Of a DNA stretch of 64,000 nucleotides, positions 62,964 to 64,000 are shown in pieces. The notes under the pieces were generated by a model. That model was not told the origin of the DNA. It did no database searches and saw nothing but the letters and a program-made list of their open reading frames with translations. The stretch spans positions 124,001 to 188,000 of the forward strand of contig CANJTS010000004.1 in NCBI GenBank assembly GCA_947477655.1, written 5' to 3'. The DNA comes from CAILUG01 sp903844415. GTDB lineage: Bacteria > Pseudomonadota > Gammaproteobacteria > Pseudomonadales > Pseudohongiellaceae. Every line of letters begins with the position of its first letter. Within the stretch, counting starts at the first letter, position 1. The position numbers and the translations under genes are program-made.

Positions 62964-63929
62964 ATGAAACTAAATCGCTTATTTGTCACCCTCCCCTTTC
63001 TGCTCAATTGCACATTCGTCCTGCCGACATTTGCTCAGGAAAATTCCTGTGATCGCACTTGCCTCAGTAGAGTCCTCGATAGTTATCTCCAGGCAGTGAT
63101 TACTCATAATCCTGCAGCTGCGCCCTTGGCCACTATTTATCGGCATACTGAAAATTCGGTGGTGCAACCACTAGGCGAAGGTATGTGGAAATCGGCGACG
63201 GGACTTGGTGCAATGCAACGCAAATACCTTGATGAGTTTACCGGCAATGCTGTGTATTACGGCACCCTCGTTGAAAGCGATGTACGCGCCGTGGTATCGC
63301 TGCGCATCAAGGTTGACAACCAAAAAATCAGTGAAGCGGAGTGGTTCATTGGGCGTGAAAATGACGCTGGTGTCGATGGTGTTGCAGGTACTGTATTGTG
63401 GGATGCCGATTACTTGACCACCGGCAATCCTCCGCAGAACAGAGTAGTGCCAGTTGCACAGCGCAGCTCTCGGGAAGAACTGATCTATATCACCAACTCC
63501 TATTGGGATGGAATCGTCAATCGTAATCCCAACATTGAACGCGCCCATCCCGGCTGTTTTCGTGAAGAAAACGGCCAAAAAACAACCGGCAATCCCTTAC
63601 CACCAGAACGCGTCAACGATGGTGGCCTGAACGGTCTTAGCGATTGTCGCTCGGGCACTTCGACTTTCAATGTGTTAAATGTAGCGGCTCGCCGTTGGGC
63701 AGTGGTCGATGTAGAAGCCCAAGTAGTAGTGGCCTCTGCGGTGTTCATCCGCGAACCGGGCCACCCTAAACGCCGCAACCATTTTTCGGACGTTTTTGAA
63801 ATTGACGGGGGATTGTTGCGTGGCATCTATACTGCAATGTACTACGTTGAACCGACCAGAGCCGTACCCAACTGGCCGCCTTTTGATGGAAATTTTCCGC
63901 TGGCACAAAGTTTTGGTACGACTAAATAA
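62964..63929 (+). CDS. Secreted DUF8021/NTF2-like protein
   Basis: 321 residues with a signal peptide ending PTFAQEN. The start of the mature protein, CDRTCLSRVLDSYLQAVITHNPAAAPLA, with a following TENSVVQPLGEGMWKSATGLG, matches the secreted SnoaL-like (DUF8021-type) family. Residues ~60-160 are one NTF2-like unit; WDGIVNRNPNIERAHPGCFREENG marks a second, so the protein is probably two repeats. C14x/C-x3-C pairs near residue 28-33 may form a disulfide. No enzymatic role is established. It is transcribed alone, divergent from pgk, close to the window end. Confidence 0.65.
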   Translation: MKLNRLFVTLPFLLNCTFVLPTFAQENSCDRTCLSRVLDSYLQAVITHNPAAAPLATIYRHTENSVVQPLGEGMWKSATGLGAMQRKYLDEFTGNAVYYGTLVESDVRAVVSLRIKVDNQKISEAEWFIGRENDAGVDGVAGTVLWDADYLTTGNPPQNRVVPVAQRSSREELIYITNSYWDGIVNRNPNIERAHPGCFREENGQKTTGNPLPPERVNDGGLNGLSDCRSGTSTFNVLNVAARRWAVVDVEAQVVVASAVFIREPGHPKRRNHFSDVFEIDGGLLRGIYTAMYYVEPTRAVPNWPPFDGNFPLAQSFGTTK

Positions 63930-64000
63930 GTCCTATATCTCTCGGTCTGAATTTACAGGGTGCCAGCGCAAACCCACTTAACTGCTAGCAAGCAATTTGA

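Overview
The window is a 64-kb chromosomal segment of a Gram-negative bacterium, most likely a gammaproteobacterium of the Pseudomonadales/Cellvibrionales/OM182-like kind. The evidence is synteny: nnrD-tsaE-amiB-mutL, miaA-hfq-hflX-hflK-hflC-hisZ-purA, phoB-phoR-pstSCAB-phoU, ygfB-pepP-ubiH, and zapA-6S RNA-ygfA followed by rpiA. The many secreted cytochromes, porins and TonB-type receptors point to an aerobic, free-living heterotroph. The exact order or family cannot be fixed from the sequence alone. No phage, transposase, CRISPR array or classical defence island was found.

Layout. 1-9.0 kb is an accessory envelope/periplasmic block: a truncated serine hydrolase, a tannase-family esterase, a DUF6152 protein, a copper operon (Vgb-like propeller, CopA multicopper oxidase, CopB), and two convergent c-type cytochromes. 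9.2-9.65 kb holds tRNA-Arg(TCG) on the minus strand, with a tandem ~145-bp repeat array directly downstream that recalls the rtT repeats behind E. coli tyrT. 9.8-13.1 kb encodes an MFS exporter and a ThDP enzyme; a 67-aa protein with a SutA-like motif follows. 13.85-18.7 kb is nnrD-tsaE-amiB-mutL. 18.8-26.3 kb is a block of minus-strand genes (PQQ-type dehydrogenase, alginate-export-type porin, ApbE, OprO/P-type porin, murI) that separates mutL from its usual partner miaA. 26.5-34.0 kb is miaA-hfq-hflX-hflKC-hisZ-purA.

34.1-49.3 kb is a 15-kb colinear minus-strand block. It contains the full phosphate sensing and uptake system (phoB-phoR-pstS-pstC-pstA-pstB-phoU). With only a 44-bp gap it runs into a six-gene imelysin / di-heme oxidoreductase / imelysin / DUF1513 / cytochrome c peroxidase / TonB-receptor set, the composition of a periplasmic iron-acquisition locus.

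49.6-53.5 kb has an MmgE/PrpD protein, a DEAD-box helicase and Hsp33. 53.6-57.7 kb is the ygfB-pepP-ubiH group, with two small genes after ubiH; the last (DUF6122) appears to use an AUU start codon. 57.85-59.5 kb has a ZapB-like coiled-coil protein, zapA, 6S RNA, 5-formyl-THF cyclo-ligase and a 30-aa membrane protein. 59.7-63.9 kb has rpiA, fba, pgk and a secreted DUF8021-type protein.

No wholly new multi-gene system could be demonstrated. The strongest leads are the tRNA-linked repeat array, the fused phosphate/iron block, the AUU-started DUF6122 gene and the two small unrecognised proteins. Several starts were placed internally because an ATG with a clear Shine-Dalgarno site lies downstream of a longer TTG/GTG-initiated frame.
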